Part shown: positions 1 through 8,827 of the stretch, piece by piece | Layout: every line of letters begins with the position of its first letter | How positions within the stretch are numbered: the stretch's first letter is position 1 | Assembly: GCF_900111405.1 (NCBI RefSeq) | Contig: NZ_FOHJ01000005.1 | Location: 204,800-268,799, forward strand | Reading direction: 5' to 3' | DNA from: Salinibacillus kushneri | Lineage (GTDB): Bacteria > Bacillota > Bacilli > Bacillales > Alkalibacillaceae | Length of the DNA: 64,000 nucleotides | Program-made: the position numbers and the translations under genes | Notes under the pieces: model-generated | Seen by the model: only the letters and a program-made list of their open reading frames with translations | The model's database searches: none | What the model was told of the DNA's origin: nothing

Positions 1-4
1 ATAT

Positions 5-200
5 TGTTTTGCCGGTAGTTAAGATGCCAATAGGCTTAAAAGGGAATCTGGTGAAATTCCAGAACTGCCCCCGCAACTGTGATTGGTACGAACTGGACAA
101 ACCACTGTTTAAGAGAGTGAGTTACGTCATTTTCTAAATGGGAAGGGTCCATAGTAGATTATGCCAAAGTCAGGAGACCTGTCTTAACTTTGATGTTTCA
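5..200 (+). promoter_or_regulatory. Cobalamin (B12) riboswitch
   Basis: The aptamer shows the conserved core GGTGAAATTCC at about 50-60, the CCCGCAACTGT element at 70-80, and the B12 box AAGTCAGGAGACCTG at 167-181. It lies 190 bases before nrdA in the same direction. In this class, adenosylcobalamin binding normally shuts off the downstream genes. Alternative hairpins between 225 and 290 and the terminator at 294-324 form the expression platform. Confidence 0.93.
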
Positions 201-293
201 AATTTCTCGGGGATTGGGAAGATGGAACGATGGCCATAAAAAAGATTTGGACAGAATCTTTTGTCCTATTTTTATCGTGGTATATCGTTTATT

Positions 294-324
294 AAGCTGC
301 TCATATCCTTGAGCAGCTTTTTTA
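294..324 (+). terminator. Intrinsic terminator of the riboswitch expression platform
   Basis: A ten-base stem (AAGCTGCTCA at 294-303 with TGAGCAGCTT at 310-319) is followed by a run of T. It lies between the aptamer and nrdA, so it is the likely off-switch when cobalamin is bound. Confidence 0.85.
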
Positions 325-387
325 TATTACAAAAGCTCTACTAGTAGGTTTTTTTAAATTTTCTATTCTATTAAAGGAGGCGTCAGG

Positions 388-2679
388 ATGTCTACATCCA
401 CCTATACAGAAGAAGTAGAAATCGTCTTAACAGAAATCGAGTCAATTGCAGAAGCCTATGACATCGATGTAACAAAGTTAAAAAATCAAGTGTTACAAGC
501 AAGCTCAGGTCATTCCAATCTAAAACAGGAGGCTATGTTTTATGCACTGAACCACATCTCAATGGATCAGCCCAATTGGACATTCTTAGCTGCACGTTTA
601 TATCTGCAAGAACTCTATGAACAGGCTGCTGTTAATCGGGGGTACAGTCCATCACGTAAATACGGGAATTTGTTTAAGCTGATGTCTACTTTAACCTATA
701 AAGGAATCTACACCCCATCTCTCCTGTCTACTTATGCAAAAGCTGAAGTGGAAGAACTGGAGAAAGAAATCGAGCCAAGTCGTGACCATTTATTCAATTA
801 CATCGGTTTATTTTTACTGGCAGACCGTTACCTTGCCAAAGACCATGAGCAAAACATTTATGAACTTCCTCAGGAGCGATTTATGATGATCGCTATGACA
901 CTTATGCAAAATGAGGATCCAAAGCATCGAGTTAAGCTCGTGAAGGAAGCTTATTGGGCATTAAGTCATCTATACATGACCGTCGCAACCCCAACACTTG
1001 CTAATGCGGGGAAAAGTTATGGACAGCTTTCCTCATGCTTTATCGATACAGTCGATGATTCACTGGATGGAATCTATTTAAACAACTGGGATATCGCTCG
1101 GTTAAGCAAGGATGGTGGTGGTCTTGGAATTTATTATGGTAAAGTACGAGCATTAGGATCGGATATAAAAAAATTTAAAGGAAATTCCTCAGGAGTTATC
1201 CCATGGATTCGTCTTATTAATGATACAGCTGTCAGTGTGGACCAATTGGGTCAAAGACAAGGTGCAGTTGCAGTGTATTTGGATATATTTCATAAAGATA
1301 TCATGAATGGCTTTTTAGACTTAAAAACAAATAATGGGGATGAGCGACGAAAGGCTCATGATATATTCACAGGTGTTTCGATTCCTGATTTATTTATGCA
1401 AAAATTAGAAGAAGTTGATGAGAATGGAAAAAGTATTGGAGAGTGGCATACCTTTTGTCCTCACCAGGTCAAACAATTCATGGGCTGGAAAGACAAATAT
1501 GGAAATGGTTTAGGTCTGGAAGATTTCTATGATGAGGAAAATCAAAAATATTTTACCGAAAAATATGAAGAAGCTGTCAATCATCCCCTATTACCAAGAA
1601 AAACATATCGTGCCATGGATATTATGGCTCGTATTATGGTAGCCCAATTAGAAACCGGAACTCCTTACATATTCTATCGAGATGAAGTAAACCGGCAAAA
1701 CCCTAATAAACATTTAAAAGGAGAAGGACTGACAAGTGTTTATTGCAGTAATTTGTGTACTGAAATTACACAAAATATGTCCCCTACAACCATTACGAAT
1801 GAATATAAGGATGAGGATGGAAATATTGTAATGGTTCGAAAACCAGGGGATTTTGTAGTATGTAATTTATCATCAATTAACTTACCCCGTGCTGTAAAAG
1901 CAGATGTATTAGAGCGACTTATTCGTATTCAAGTAAGAATGCTGGATAATGTGATTGATATCAACACCATTCCTGTGAGACAAGCGGGGGTAACTAATCA
2001 AAAATATCGTGCAGTAGGTCTCGGTACATTTGGCTGGCACCATTTATTAGCCCTTAAAGGAATTCATTGGGAGTCAGATGAGGCAGTAGAATTAGCCGAT
2101 CAATTATATGAAGATATCGCCTTTTTCACCATTCAATCTTCAATGGAATTATCATATGAGAAAAAAGCTTACCAGGAATTCAATGGATCTGAATGGGAAA
2201 CAGGAAAATATTTTGAGCGAAAAGGCTACACATCAGATCGTTGGCAGGAATTAAAAAAAGATGTCCAACAATACGGTATTCGTAACGGCTGGCTTATGGC
2301 TGTAGCACCTAATTCATCAACAGCAAAAATCGGAGCTTCGACTGATGGTATTGATCCTTTATATGCAGTTGAGTATGCAGAAGAAAAAAAGAACTTCAAA
2401 TTTAAAGTAACCGCTCCTGATTTAGACCATGTCACCTATAACTATTACCGAAAATCAAGGCATGAATTAGATCAATTATGGAGTATTAAACAAAATGCTG
2501 CACGTCAGCGTCATGTTGACCAGTCCATTAGCTTTAACCTTTACGTAAGACATGATATTAAAGCAAAGGATTTACTACGGTTACATATGGAAGCCTGGAA
2601 GCAGGGGCTGAAAACAACGTATTATGTTCGAAGTACGTCGCAGGCTGAGATTGCTGAATGTGAGGCTTGTCATAGTTAA
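388..2679 (+). CDS. nrdA: Class I ribonucleoside-diphosphate reductase, alpha subunit
   Basis: Catalytic subunit (763 aa) that reduces ribonucleoside diphosphates to deoxy forms. Visible motifs are PTLANAGK (202-209), redox Cys217 and Cys492, the N455-x-C457-x-E459 active-site loop with the thiyl Cys457, the radical-relay pair Tyr745-Tyr746, and a C-terminal shuttle pair Cys758/Cys761. The N-terminus is short and I see no full ATP-cone, unlike E. coli NrdA, so activity-site control by dATP may be absent; this is inference. The start has a strong AAAGGAGG about eight bases upstream. It is followed by nrdB and a flavodoxin and preceded by a B12 riboswitch. That arrangement is known where a B12-dependent class II enzyme exists elsewhere in the genome and this cobalamin-free enzyme is made only when B12 is scarce. 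Confidence 0.95.
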   Translation: MSTSTYTEEVEIVLTEIESIAEAYDIDVTKLKNQVLQASSGHSNLKQEAMFYALNHISMDQPNWTFLAARLYLQELYEQAAVNRGYSPSRKYGNLFKLMSTLTYKGIYTPSLLSTYAKAEVEELEKEIEPSRDHLFNYIGLFLLADRYLAKDHEQNIYELPQERFMMIAMTLMQNEDPKHRVKLVKEAYWALSHLYMTVATPTLANAGKSYGQLSSCFIDTVDDSLDGIYLNNWDIARLSKDGGGLGIYYGKVRALGSDIKKFKGNSSGVIPWIRLINDTAVSVDQLGQRQGAVAVYLDIFHKDIMNGFLDLKTNNGDERRKAHDIFTGVSIPDLFMQKLEEVDENGKSIGEWHTFCPHQVKQFMGWKDKYGNGLGLEDFYDEENQKYFTEKYEEAVNHPLLPRKTYRAMDIMARIMVAQLETGTPYIFYRDEVNRQNPNKHLKGEGLTSVYCSNLCTEITQNMSPTTITNEYKDEDGNIVMVRKPGDFVVCNLSSINLPRAVKADVLERLIRIQVRMLDNVIDINTIPVRQAGVTNQKYRAVGLGTFGWHHLLALKGIHWESDEAVELADQLYEDIAFFTIQSSMELSYEKKAYQEFNGSEWETGKYFERKGYTSDRWQELKKDVQQYGIRNGWLMAVAPNSSTAKIGASTDGIDPLYAVEYAEEKKNFKFKVTAPDLDHVTYNYYRKSRHELDQLWSIKQNAARQRHVDQSISFNLYVRHDIKAKDLLRLHMEAWKQGLKTTYYVRSTSQAEIAECEACHS

Positions 2680-2718
2680 GTAAGAAATGAAGACAAACAA
2701 CGAAATGGAGGATTTTAA

Positions 2719-3768
2719 ATGAGTAAAAGCAAATTGCCATTAACGAAAATAAAATTACTGAACCCTGAGTTTCCTAATAAATCAACTGGAATTATTAATG
2801 GCCAATCTTCCGGGTTATTGAATTGGAATGACATCGCTTATCCACAAATGTATGAGCTATATCAAACCTTACTGTCTAATTTTTGGAAGGCGCAAGAAAT
2901 CAACATGCAGGATGATATTAAACAATGGGATCTCTTAAGTGACATTGAGAAGGATGTTTTTTTACGAATTAATACACAGTTAGCCTCATTAGACAGCCTG
3001 CAAACTCCTACTATGAGTCAAGTACTGGATTATGTAACGGATTCTAGCTTTAAAGCTATCTTCGCCGTTATTTCTCAGCAGGAAGCTGTGCATAATGAAT
3101 CTTATTCCTATATCCTCAGCTCACTTGTCCCTTTAAGGGAACAGAATGAAAGGTTTAATCAGGCAAAAGATGATCCTGTTGTTCAAAAAAGAAACCAGAT
3201 GATTTTAGATGCTTATGAAACATTCAGAGAGAACCCAACACCGCAACACTTGCTTGAATTATCCATTCACTCAGTTGTTTTAGAAGGAATATATTTTTAC
3301 GCCGGTTTTGCCTTCTTCTATCATTTAGCAAGACAACAAAAAATGTTAAAAACGAGTACGATGATTAGCTACATCCAAAGAGATGAAATGCAGCATGCTT
3401 ATTTTATTTCCCAGTTTGTGCGTATTTTGCTAGCAGAAAATCCTGAATTGAATACTGAAAAGAATATCGCATACATCTATCACATCATGGAGCAAGGAGT
3501 CCAATTTGAAAAAGAGTGGGCAGGCTATATTCTAAAAGATATTAAGGGAATTGATTTAACAGAATTTGAATCGTATGTAGAATATTTGGCAGATAAACGG
3601 TTGAGGCAATTAGGGCTAAGCAATCATTATAGTGTGGAAGAAAACCCGATGCCCTGGATTCACGTCTTCAGTGATGAAATGATTAATGAAACCAAATCTG
3701 ACTTCTTTGAGCAAAAATCAAGAACCTATACAAAAGTGTCAGATTCAAATGGTTTTGATGAGCTATAG
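2719..3768 (+). CDS. nrdB: Class I ribonucleoside-diphosphate reductase, beta (radical) subunit
   Basis: Ferritin-like radical-generating subunit (349 aa). By alignment to the E. coli beta chain the dimetal ligands are Asp92, Glu122, His125, Glu189, Glu223 and His226. Tyr129 sits at the radical tyrosine position, so this is a tyrosyl-radical type and not a Tyr-less class Ic or DOPA type. A TGGAGG site precedes the ATG. It is 39 bases after nrdA and eight bases before the flavodoxin gene, so the three are one transcript under the riboswitch. Whether the metal centre is iron or manganese cannot be read from the sequence; the neighbouring flavodoxin would fit a system with NrdI-like activation. 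Confidence 0.94.
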   Translation: MSKSKLPLTKIKLLNPEFPNKSTGIINGQSSGLLNWNDIAYPQMYELYQTLLSNFWKAQEINMQDDIKQWDLLSDIEKDVFLRINTQLASLDSLQTPTMSQVLDYVTDSSFKAIFAVISQQEAVHNESYSYILSSLVPLREQNERFNQAKDDPVVQKRNQMILDAYETFRENPTPQHLLELSIHSVVLEGIYFYAGFAFFYHLARQQKMLKTSTMISYIQRDEMQHAYFISQFVRILLAENPELNTEKNIAYIYHIMEQGVQFEKEWAGYILKDIKGIDLTEFESYVEYLADKRLRQLGLSNHYSVEENPMPWIHVFSDEMINETKSDFFEQKSRTYTKVSDSNGFDEL

Positions 3769-3776
3769 GTGGAAGT

Positions 3777-4226
3777 ATGAAAATTTTGATTATCTATACA
3801 TCCATAACAGGTAACACAGAACAGCTTATGCACCATATTGCAACAGAATTTGCAAGAGATACTCATGAAATAGACATTTTTCGAGTGAGTAACTTTTCTC
3901 TGCCTGATATAACCGATTATGATGTCGTACTCATTGGGACCTATTCATGGGGAAACGGTGACTTACCTATCGAAATGGAAGAGATATACGAAGCTTTTGA
4001 AGAACAGGAGGTTCAACATATCGTAACAGGAGTATTCGGAACAGGCGACCGTTTTTATCCTCATTTTTGCGGAGCTGTCGATTGTTTCAAGGATATGTTG
4101 TATTTTCACACCAAATTAGCTGTTACTTTAAAAGTGGAACTTATGCCACAGGAACAGGATATTCAAAAATGCAGAAAGTTTTATCATCTCGTCATGAACA
4201 AAGTAAAAGAAAAGAATTTATATTAG
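3777..4226 (+). CDS. Flavodoxin, NrdI-like partner of the reductase
   Basis: Short-chain flavodoxin fold (149 aa). The phosphate-binding loop is TSITGNTEQL near residues 8-17, followed by the GTYSWGNGDLP loop and GTGDRFY that usually cradle the flavin ring. The gene starts eight bases after the nrdB stop with a GGTGGAAG ribosome site, so it is co-transcribed with nrdAB under B12 control. By family knowledge the protein is either an electron donor or an activator of the beta-subunit cofactor, as NrdI is for class Ib enzymes. It is annotated generally as flavodoxin because the fold alone does not separate NrdI from housekeeping flavodoxins. Confidence 0.85.
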   Translation: MKILIIYTSITGNTEQLMHHIATEFARDTHEIDIFRVSNFSLPDITDYDVVLIGTYSWGNGDLPIEMEEIYEAFEEQEVQHIVTGVFGTGDRFYPHFCGAVDCFKDMLYFHTKLAVTLKVELMPQEQDIQKCRKFYHLVMNKVKEKNLY

Positions 4227-4283
4227 GACAAACTAATTCGTTTAAAAGTCTGTTTAAAAGTCTATGTAGTGCTGGTTTTCATT

Positions 4284-4300
4284 AGATAATGATTCTTATC
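4284..4300. promoter_or_regulatory. Candidate Fur/PerR-type box
   Basis: GATAATGATTCTTATC at 4285-4300 resembles the left half and part of the right half of the Bacillus Fur box (TGATAATnATTATCA). The right arm is imperfect. It lies about 160 bases before the quinohemoprotein gene, in the gap after the flavodoxin gene. Confidence 0.4.
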
Positions 4301-4462
4301 AGAACGAGATCTTGCCTAACCCTCCTTTTTCTGCAAATTTCGGAAGTTACATCCCTTCATTCCTCATCTTTTATCCATTTTGGGTAATTCTTTCATAATT
4401 GGGCAACTTATAAATGAAAAGCACCTGATGATGTATATATGGAAAGGAGGGCTTGGGTACGA

Positions 4463-6736
4463 ATGAATAGAAATCATTGGATTATCACTGGTGTTTCTGT
4501 ATTAGTTGTTGTAGTTGTTTCCCTTGTTATTATTAGTCAAATTACTAATCCAAACGATGTGGCAGAACAGCCTGAAAATCAGACAACTCAGGAAAAGCAG
4601 GGAGATAATGGTAAGAATGCAGATGGAAAAACTCAATTTGAAGCTAAACATCAATCCTTTCAACATATGAAATATCCAGGTGACGTATCTCCGGAATTCT
4701 CTGCCGATGAATTAACGTCATCTCCCTCTAAAAACTGGATTACCAATGGAGGGAATATTTCAAATGGTCGCTTTTCCCAGTTAGACCAAATCAATACCTC
4801 AAATGTTTCTAACCTGAAAGCTGAATGGGTCACAAGCATGGGCTCAGGATATAAGTTTAAATACTCAGGTGAATCAACCCCGATTGTTTATGACGGGGTT
4901 ATGTTTAATATAACGGGTGCAAATGATGTGCAAGCGATAAATGCTAAAACAGGTGAAATCATTTGGGAGTTTCAGCCAGAGCTTGCGGACGGGTTAGATA
5001 CCGTATGCTGTGGATGGACCAGTCGTGGACTTGCTTTAGGAGATGGAAAAGTGTTTGTTGGTCTTTTGGATGCCAGATTAGTCGCCTTAGATCAAAAAAC
5101 AGGTAAGGTCGAATGGGAAACAGAAGTAGACGAGTGGGAAAAAGGCTATAATATTACAAGTGCCCCTCTTTACTATGACGGAAAAGTCTATACAGGAATT
5201 GCAGGTGGCGAATATGGAATACGTGGGTATGTTGCGGCTTATGACGCAAAAATAGGCAGACAAATATGGAGAACCTATACCATCCCAGGTCCTGGTGAAG
5301 AAGGACATGATACCTGGCAACAGGATAACAATAGCTGGTTAACCGGAGGAGCGCCTGTATGGCAGACACCAGCGATAGATCCAGAATTAGGACAGATTTA
5401 CTTTTCTACAGGAAATGCTTCACCTGACTTAGATGGAAGTAATCGTAAAGGGGATAACCTTTTTGCCAATTCGATTGTCGCACTTGATGCAGACTCAGGT
5501 GAACGTAAATGGCATTTCCAGGAGGTGCACCATGATATATGGGATTTAGATGCCGCAAATCCCGTTGTTTTATTTGATGCAGAGGTTGATGGTGAAATGA
5601 GAAAAGGAATTGCTCAGGCAGGAAAAACAGGGTGGGTATACATTTTAGACCGAACAAGTGGAAAACCACTTATTGGAATTGAAGAGAAGGAAGTACCTCA
5701 AAGTGAAAAACAAAACACATCTCCTACCCAGCCATTTCCCAAGGGGGATAATTTTGTACCACAGCAAGTAACAGAAGAAGATGCAAAACGTGATTTACCA
5801 GAAGAATTTGATGGTAAAATTGGTCGATTATTTACACCATTCTGGGATGAGCCTATGACAGTCAAGCCTTCCCCTCAAGGTGGAGGGAACTGGCCACCAT
5901 CTGCTTATAATCCAAATACCGAATATTTGTATGTACTCGGAAATGACAACTACTTTTCCTATGCTCATTATGCTGATGATGAAGAAAACAGCTTTGATGA
6001 AGGGAAAGAATATTTAGGAAGTGTCTGGCAGCCCGTAGAAGAATCTCCTAGTCGCAGTACCGTTACAGCCATTGATATCAAAACAAATAAAATTGTGTGG
6101 CAGAAAAATTGGGATTCAATCGCCTATAGTGGTGTATTAACAACGAAAGGGAATCTCGTTTTTGTTGGTCACAATGATGGACGAATCATTGCATATGATG
6201 CAACCACTGGTGATCACTTATGGGAGTTCAAAACCGATGCAGGAGCAAATGCTCCACCGATAACGTACGAAATAGATGGAAAACAATATATCTCGATTTT
6301 CTCTGCTGGAAACTCCCTTGCTGGTACACAACATGGAGATAAAATTTATACGTTTTCACTGGAGGGGAAATACGATTCCCTGGAAGATATTCCAGAGGAA
6401 GATATCAACACTTCACCATTAGCTGAAAAACGGGAAGAACACGAAGAACATGAAGATCAGGACTCAGATAAAACGCAGGACGAAGGAAACGCAGCATTAG
6501 ACCAAGGACGTACCATTTATGAAAACAACTGCTTATCCTGTCACGGTGATCAAGGTGCAGGTGGCCATAATGGACCAAGCATTAAAAAGAGCGATATTGT
6601 AAAGAATCGGGAAAAGCTAATTGAACAAATTAAAAATGGAGGCGGAGGTATGCCGCCATTTAAAGGTACGCTATCCGAGGATCAAATCAACGTTTTATCT
6701 GATTATATTATGGAAAAATTAGCTACGAAGGAATAA
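4463..6736 (+). CDS. Membrane-anchored PQQ quinohemoprotein (alcohol dehydrogenase type)
   Basis: About 757 aa. An N-terminal membrane anchor (residues about 5-25) leads to an eight-bladed beta-propeller of the PQQ dehydrogenase type with repeated tryptophan docking motifs. The adjacent cysteines Cys182-Cys183 match the vicinal disulfide over the PQQ of this family. A C-terminal cytochrome c domain has CxxCH at 690-694 and a Met in GMPPF (about 730) as likely sixth haem ligand. It should oxidise alcohols or similar compounds outside the membrane and pass electrons to the respiratory chain; the substrate is unknown. I prefer the ATG at 4463, twelve bases after AAGGAGG; another ATG at 4439 lies before that site. 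It converges on a second PQQ enzyme gene, with a shared terminator between. Confidence 0.85.
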   Translation: MNRNHWIITGVSVLVVVVVSLVIISQITNPNDVAEQPENQTTQEKQGDNGKNADGKTQFEAKHQSFQHMKYPGDVSPEFSADELTSSPSKNWITNGGNISNGRFSQLDQINTSNVSNLKAEWVTSMGSGYKFKYSGESTPIVYDGVMFNITGANDVQAINAKTGEIIWEFQPELADGLDTVCCGWTSRGLALGDGKVFVGLLDARLVALDQKTGKVEWETEVDEWEKGYNITSAPLYYDGKVYTGIAGGEYGIRGYVAAYDAKIGRQIWRTYTIPGPGEEGHDTWQQDNNSWLTGGAPVWQTPAIDPELGQIYFSTGNASPDLDGSNRKGDNLFANSIVALDADSGERKWHFQEVHHDIWDLDAANPVVLFDAEVDGEMRKGIAQAGKTGWVYILDRTSGKPLIGIEEKEVPQSEKQNTSPTQPFPKGDNFVPQQVTEEDAKRDLPEEFDGKIGRLFTPFWDEPMTVKPSPQGGGNWPPSAYNPNTEYLYVLGNDNYFSYAHYADDEENSFDEGKEYLGSVWQPVEESPSRSTVTAIDIKTNKIVWQKNWDSIAYSGVLTTKGNLVFVGHNDGRIIAYDATTGDHLWEFKTDAGANAPPITYEIDGKQYISIFSAGNSLAGTQHGDKIYTFSLEGKYDSLEDIPEEDINTSPLAEKREEHEEHEDQDSDKTQDEGNAALDQGRTIYENNCLSCHGDQGAGGHNGPSIKKSDIVKNREKLIEQIKNGGGGMPPFKGTLSEDQINVLSDYIMEKLATKE

Positions 6737-6740
6737 AAAT

Positions 6741-6777
6741 AAGGTAATCGCCCTCTTTATTGGGACGATTACCTTTT
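6741..6777. terminator. Bidirectional terminator between the two PQQ enzyme genes
   Basis: Stem AAGGTAATCG (6741-6750) pairs with CGATTACCTT (6766-6775). It serves the convergent genes on both sides. Confidence 0.8.
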
Positions 6778-6780
6778 CAC

Positions 6781-7947
6781 TTAATCCGCAGATACTTCTT
6801 TTGTTAAGGATAACTGTAATAGTCTGTCGTCTTTAGCAGTAGGTTCACCACGCTGATCATTGTTACTTGTAATAGTAAAGATGCTGTCATTTTCAACTAG
6901 AACATCACGTAACCTGCCTGCATCATCATAAAATTCATTAATGGTACCATCTTTAATATCATAAGTAAAAAGCTGTTGACCGGCTAAGGATGCTACATAA
7001 AGCTTTCCATCAAAAAACGCCATACCAGCAGGTGCCCAAGTGTCTTCACCTGAATGGGCAATCGGTGGTTTCATACCTGCAGCTTCTTCATCTCCTATAA
7101 TTTTCGGCCAACCATAGTTTTGACCTGCTTCAATCTGATTAATTTCGTCATGCCCATCACCACCATGCTCTGAACTATAGAGATTACCTTCCTTGTCCCA
7201 GGCTAGTCCTTGTGCATTACGATGACCATAAGAATAAACATAAGAGTTTTCAAAAGGATTATCTTGTGGGATTTCCCCATTTACATCCATTCGTAAAATC
7301 TTTCCCGCTAAACTATCTAAATCCTGTGCTAATTGGGCTTGATTCGTATCACCAGTAGTGGCATATAACATACCATCAGGCCCAAATTTCAATCTGCCAC
7401 CATTATTGATTTCTCCACCTGGAATATCTTCTAAGAGGACATCCTCCTCTTCCCAAGTATTCTCATTTAGAGTTAGAGAAACGATTCGGTTCATTACTTC
7501 TCCATTCTTGGAATAGGAATGATAGGCATAGGCCCTATTTGTTGTATCAAATTCAGGATCTAGCGTAAAGCCAAGAAATCCAGCTTCACCTTCATGCAGA
7601 ATATCCTCTGAAACTTTAACATCCTGAACTTCTACCAGACCTAATTCACCATTAATTTCAATAACTGTTCCCTCCCTTTGACTCAAAAAAAATGTTCCAC
7701 CATTTTTGTTTATCGTCCAGGGAATAAATAAATGATTAGCCTCTATACTACCATCATCAGAAGCCACAACTTCAATGGAATCCTCTGAAACTTCAACAGC
7801 ATCCTGATTATACGGGTCATTTGTCTGTAATTGTCCATCCGTTTCTGCATTATCATTAGGCTGATGTTGATTCAATACAGTTACAACTACTACAATTCCT
7901 ATAATAAGAACTAATCCCAGGGAACTAAGATAGATAGATTTTTTCAA
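6781..7947 (-). CDS. PQQ-dependent sugar dehydrogenase (soluble glucose dehydrogenase / YliI family)
   Basis: A secreted or membrane-anchored six-bladed propeller enzyme of about 388 aa. Family marks are GGRLKFGPDGMLYATTGD and EHGGDGHDEINQIEAGQNYGWP (each cited as a landmark, mid-protein), which hold the PQQ and calcium sites of aldose sugar dehydrogenases. The N-terminus is a hydrophobic segment after two lysines. I place the start at a TTG (7947), with AGAGGTG six bases upstream; the in-frame GTG at 7956 overlaps that ribosome site. It would oxidise sugars to lactones outside the membrane. It is convergent with the PQQ quinohemoprotein. No PQQ biosynthesis gene is in the window, so the cofactor may be scavenged or made from a distant locus. 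Confidence 0.85.
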   Translation of the reverse strand: MKKSIYLSSLGLVLIIGIVVVVTVLNQHQPNDNAETDGQLQTNDPYNQDAVEVSEDSIEVVASDDGSIEANHLFIPWTINKNGGTFFLSQREGTVIEINGELGLVEVQDVKVSEDILHEGEAGFLGFTLDPEFDTTNRAYAYHSYSKNGEVMNRIVSLTLNENTWEEEDVLLEDIPGGEINNGGRLKFGPDGMLYATTGDTNQAQLAQDLDSLAGKILRMDVNGEIPQDNPFENSYVYSYGHRNAQGLAWDKEGNLYSSEHGGDGHDEINQIEAGQNYGWPKIIGDEEAAGMKPPIAHSGEDTWAPAGMAFFDGKLYVASLAGQQLFTYDIKDGTINEFYDDAGRLRDVLVENDSIFTITSNNDQRGEPTAKDDRLLQLSLTKEVSAD

Positions 7948-8127
7948 TTCAAACACCTCTGAATTCTTTTATTTTTACCTAGCATGTACAGAAGTTAGAA
8001 TATTTAAACGCTTTTTATAAATATTTAAATTAATAGTGCGTCTTTTTTATGAAAAGCGCGAATATTTCCTAAATATTTGGACAAAATGGCTACTATTGAA
8101 AACAAAAAATTTTTGGAGGTATGTTTG

Positions 8128-8613
8128 ATGAAAAAAGGAATATTACTAGTTACTCTAGTATTTTCAGCCTTAACCATTACCGCTTGTGGAGGTGAAGATG
8201 AAAATTCTAGAGATGACACTACCCCATCTAATCAAGATATTGAAAGCCAAGAAGTTATGAGCATGAATGACATGGAATCTCAAATGGATGAACTAGAGTA
8301 TACGGCAGTTGACTTTGATGTTTTATATGAAGATACTGAGTTTGAAGGTGAAATTGAAAATGATGATGGTTTAATAGAAGCAGAATTTTATGATACGAAT
8401 AAGAAGCTTGAAGAACGAGGAGCACCTGCTTTTGATACGATGTTTCCTTTAATTAAAAATCTGGAAGTTACCGAGGAAATGACAGATGAGGAAGCCATTC
8501 AAAGAGCAATTAAAATCTTCGAGCTGTCTGAAGATTTCCTTAAGGCGGAGTTAACGGTTGTTTTTTCTGATGGAAATGAAAAAGTTTTTGAAGTGAAAAA
8601 TAATGAAGTTTAA
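8128..8613 (+). CDS. YusW-like lipoprotein
   Basis: A lipoprotein of 161 aa: MKK, a hydrophobic stretch, and a lipobox ending at Cys20 (TITAC). An acidic linker is followed by a compact alpha/beta domain resembling the YusW family of Bacillus, whose function is unknown. The start is the ATG at 8128, with TTGGAGG (8113-8119) about eight bases before it; an upstream in-frame ATG at 8077 has no ribosome site and would spoil the signal peptide. It is a single gene, divergent from the PQQ sugar dehydrogenase and followed by its own terminator. Confidence 0.75.
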   Translation: MKKGILLVTLVFSALTITACGGEDENSRDDTTPSNQDIESQEVMSMNDMESQMDELEYTAVDFDVLYEDTEFEGEIENDDGLIEAEFYDTNKKLEERGAPAFDTMFPLIKNLEVTEEMTDEEAIQRAIKIFELSEDFLKAELTVVFSDGNEKVFEVKNNEV

Positions 8614-8635
8614 AAACCACAAAAGTATGGAAGAT

Positions 8636-8671
8636 AGAAAGCCTGTGAATGAGTACAGGCTTTCTTTTTTC
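8636..8671 (+). terminator. Terminator after the YusW-like gene
   Basis: Perfect eleven-base stem AGAAAGCCTGT (8636-8646) with ACAGGCTTTCT (8655-8665), then a T run. Confidence 0.88.
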
Positions 8672-8827
8672 TATGTAACATTTCCTAAAATAATTCATCT
8701 CTTCTATAGTCTGCATAAATAAACATAAAAAGTCCCCAAGTAGCAGAAGACTCTTCTTGTAATCATTCTACCTGGCAAGGGGAGGAAATCATCATGTAAT
8801 ATCTCTTGTTTCTATTAAGCGCTTCTT

